This document shows positions 61,196-64,000 of a DNA stretch of 64,000 bases, piece after piece. The notes beneath the pieces are model-generated. The model was not told the origin of the DNA, searched no databases, and saw nothing but the letters and a program-made list of their open reading frames with translations. Source of the DNA: Chaetorhynchus papuensis (taxonomy: Eukaryota; Chordata; Aves; Passeriformes; Rhipiduridae); the NCBI GenBank assembly GCA_013396525.1, contig VWYX01000920.1, positions 270,203 to 334,202 of the forward strand, written 5' to 3'. Each line of letters begins with the position of its first letter. The first letter of the stretch is position 1. Made by a program: the position numbers and the translations under genes.

Positions 61196-61856
61196 TAGGA
61201 ATCAGTTACCCTAAAAATCAACATTTGTCTGTTGCCCCAGAATTTACTTCCCAGTTGTGGTCCTTTTTTCCCCTCAACTACCACTCCTTCCCTTAGAAAG
61301 CAGGTGCCAGTTATTTACTTTCAGTACTCAGCCTTCATTTTCTACGAACACTCCTAAATTTTGCTGATCTATTATTTTAAAGCCACTTGAATTGCTCACT
61401 TGGAATCCTGAGCAGGACTAGAATCTTTATGTATTTATGTCCAGGCATCCTCACTAGCTGTGCTTTGGAAGTGATTTTGATCGACCTTATTCTGTTTGTG
61501 AAGCTGTGCCTAGCAAAAAATAATAAATAACAGTCCAAGAAAACAAAACAAAATGAAATCACATTGGAGAAGTTAGCGACACCTACTTCCTATTCATCTA
61601 CAAATATCTGCTTTCAAACACCTTTTTGTGCATCTCAATGTTTCCTCATGGGAGAACAGGAGAAATCAAAGGATCATCAAGAAATACATTATGCCTTTGC
61701 CTGTTGTATTAAAGTGTCCATAAATATCAAAACTATTGCTCCAGCAGCAGTTTTGGTGTTTATTTCCCCATCCCAAAAAAAACCAAAAAACCCTGGAAGG
61801 AGACTGAGGCCCTTGGCACCTTCTGGTTCCCTGACCAGAAAGCAGAGTGGAGATGG
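61196..61856. other. Non-coding, nothing recognised
   Basis: Unique sequence. The open frame 61564-61893 runs into the AT microsatellite and has no domain. Confidence 0.5.
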
Positions 61857-61877
61857 ATATATATATATATATATATT
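61857..61877. repeat. (AT)n microsatellite
   Basis: About ten AT units in a row, uninterrupted. Confidence 0.97.
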
Positions 61878-62861
61878 AGAGTCCACTGTTTGAATAAGAA
61901 CTAAGGATTTTTTCTCCTTTATACATTTTTAGCTAATACACTCTTTTGAAGTGTTTAAAAAACATCTGCAGCATAACAGGCAAGAGCTCTTCTATACCCC
62001 TGCTCTGTCATGCAGTTAATTTGTCTGGTTTAAAATGCACATGCAGCAAACTGTGCTTAATACATCAGTCCTTCTATATAAACCTAATTTTCGGAAGCTA
62101 CTGCAGAGGATGAGGAGGGTTTATGAAGGAGGATGATTTAGCAGATATTCCTGATTACATGTAATTTAATTGCAGAACTTCTGAATTACCCTAAAATCTG
62201 CATCATAATCTGGCAAAAAAAGCATTGCACAGGTCTTTGGCTGACTTTTCTTCATTCGGGCACTTGGGCTACAAACTCAAATGACACCCCCAAGGAGGGA
62301 ATGAGAAAGGGACACCTCTAATTGTGTTGCTGTAAACCAATTAGTTGGCCACATTTGTAGGGGAAAAGTTAAGTTTTAAAACTGTGTGGCTTGTTTCTAT
62401 ATGGCTTCTCCTGTTTTGTCTTATACACACTTAAATTAAGAGTACCACTACCACTTCTTTAACTTAGCTTAGCGCAACACTGCTAAAATACACAAATCAG
62501 GACTTTAACAAGAAATCTATGTTTCTGCAGCAGCTGAAGCCAAAAAAAGTGACTTTTTAACACCCGAGCAGCAGTTTTACAACATAACTAAGCCGATTTA
62601 ACAGTTTCCAGAGGCAGGACTGACACAGCAGCTGCTCCCACAGCAGCATTTTGCAGTTCCTTTTCTGCTGTTTTAACCTCCTGTGCAGGCTCATAACTGG
62701 CTTGGACAACAAAACCATCACTGCAAGGAGTGTCAAGAGGTTTCCTTCGAGGGAAGCGATGAGGGTGGCTCCATTCCCTCCTGCCTCCCTGCAGAAGGGA
62801 AAGCCCAGAGCTGTAATGGATGCACACAGCTGGTTTTATTAGCAGTTCATCAGCTCATCAC
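61878..62861. other. Non-coding, nothing recognised
   Basis: Unique sequence. Overlapping short open frames on both strands near 62588-62870 have no recognisable product. Confidence 0.5.
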
Positions 62862-63100
62862 ACAATCCTAGAATGGTTTGGATGGAAGGGACCTTAAAGA
62901 TCATCTCGTTCTGATCCCCCTGCCATGGGCTGGGACACCTTCCCCCATCCCAGGTTGCTCAGAGCCCCAATGTCCAACCTGGCCTTGGACACTTCCAGGG
63001 ATAGGGCAGCCACAGCTTCTCTGGGCAGCCTGTGCCAGGGCCTCACCTCCCTCACAGGGAGGAATTTTCTTCCTAATATCTGACACAAACCTGCCCTCTA
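62862..63100 (-). mobile_element. CR1 LINE, 5'-truncated, antisense
   Basis: Read on the plus strand: 'acaatcctagaatggtttgg', 'accttaaagatcatctcgtt', 'tgccatgggctgggacacct', 'tccaacctggccttggacac', 'cagcttctctgggcagcctg', 'tccctcacagggaggaattt', 'aacctgccctcta'. This is the CR1 tail region in reverse, truncated at the same point as the copy at 57655. The 3' end is intact. Confidence 0.95.
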
Positions 63101-64000
63101 GGGTGAGGGCTTCCCTCCAACACACCATAGGAAAGCAAAGCACACATTGCGGCTTCCAGGACAGGGAACACAGAGGAACCATAATTCAAAATATGGGAAA
63201 AGTTTTTGAGAAAGAAATAACCTAAAATAAAAACGGATTTTAATGCTGGTCCAAAACTACCTGCTATTACATTTTATGACTTAAGGGTACCATAAGTCCA
63301 GGACAAATTAGAACCATTTCAGTAGCCTAAAATTCAGGTATTTCCTGTCAAAAGCTTTGTTTCTGATTAGAAGCATTTTAACCCAAGATATATATTCATT
63401 TACTTGTTTAAAACCTTTCCTCAATGTTCCATCTATATTTTGATACTCTTATTTAAATTTTTTAGCATTAGCTTGCCCAGTGGGCTGTTCAACCTCATTT
63501 CTGAGCCGCCTCAACATGGAAAACTGGGCTCAAGGTGTGTTTTTGTTCCCGTAGCTGCCAAAGGCAGATGTAGAGCCAAACCCAGCTCACTGTGTGCTGC
63601 AGAGAGGCCTTTCCCTTTCACAGCACACTGGGTTTCACAACTGCAGTTTTCTACAGTATTTATCAAATTAACTCAACAGAATAGCTATATATGGGATTCC
63701 CAACAGATATGCACAGCCAGGACTTGTATGACACTTTTCCATGCCTTAATTGTATCTCCCTGGATGGGGGAGAGAGAGACGAACAGGACCTTCAGCTCTG
63801 CTTCCAGATAGTTGTTTATTAAGTCTTTATCAGAGAAATAGAGCCACTGTCATGACCCAGACACAGCACAGAGCAGAGAATGCAGGAAAGCCAAAACTTA
63901 TCAAGATTACACCGTCTTTTAAAGGTAAATCATCCAATTAAAACTTGAAACAAAACATATTTTTACTTTTCCACCAATGTTCAGTAAATCACTCTGTCAC
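63101..64000. other. Non-coding, nothing recognised
   Basis: Ordinary AT-rich sequence to the end of the window. The frame 63404-63811 is open for 135 codons but has no known domain. Confidence 0.5.

Overview
This window is a non-coding stretch of a bird genome, most likely a passerine. The evidence is a set of 5'-truncated CR1 LINE 3' ends with typical avian tails (on both strands), two SINEs with a tRNA-Ile(GAT)-like head and a CR1-like tail (the TguSINE1 type known from zebra finch), and one solo endogenous-retrovirus LTR. Base composition is AT-rich and CpG-poor, with poly-A/T tracts and minisatellites. No protein-coding gene could be recognised. The longest open frames are antisense to CR1, run through the N gaps, or lie in GC-rich or A-rich sequence without recognisable protein features.

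Layout. 1-1530 is GC-rich, carries an antisense CR1/SINE tail and a 715-bp N gap flanked on both sides by copies of one repeat, and ends in a small CpG cluster. 1531-13684 is mostly unique, with a tRNA-Ile SINE (2191-2333), a 71-bp tandem duplication (7289-7430), a CR1 (8832-9068) and an AT-rich tandem repeat (9917-10003). 13685-26261 has two adjacent CR1/SINE tails, a speculative exon (16027-16124), a perfect 28-bp inverted repeat (20629-20702) and a CR1 tail. 26262-32153 has the longest CR1 copy and a 14-16 bp minisatellite that runs into a second, 722-bp N gap. 32154-47319 has a 48-bp near-palindrome (33431-33478), a complete solo LTR (35409-35847) with a 10-bp terminal inverted repeat and possible 4-bp target duplication, a 17-bp minisatellite (38310-38377) and a 45-bp duplication (42181-42258). 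47320-64000 has five CR1 pieces, the second tRNA-Ile SINE (56133-56270), a CpG island (about 56720-57235), a possible older tRNA-derived SINE near 61019 and an AT microsatellite.

No group of genes working together is visible. The clearest functional relation is parasitic: the SINE at 2191 shares 32 consecutive identical bases with the end of the CR1 at 50707, consistent with that SINE using the reverse transcriptase of that CR1 type. The CpG island is the best candidate for a promoter or regulatory element. No previously undescribed biological system is evident. The items most worth checking are the perfect hairpin, the LTR with an octamer motif next to its TATA box, the SINE/LINE tail sharing, and the repeat arrays at both assembly gaps.
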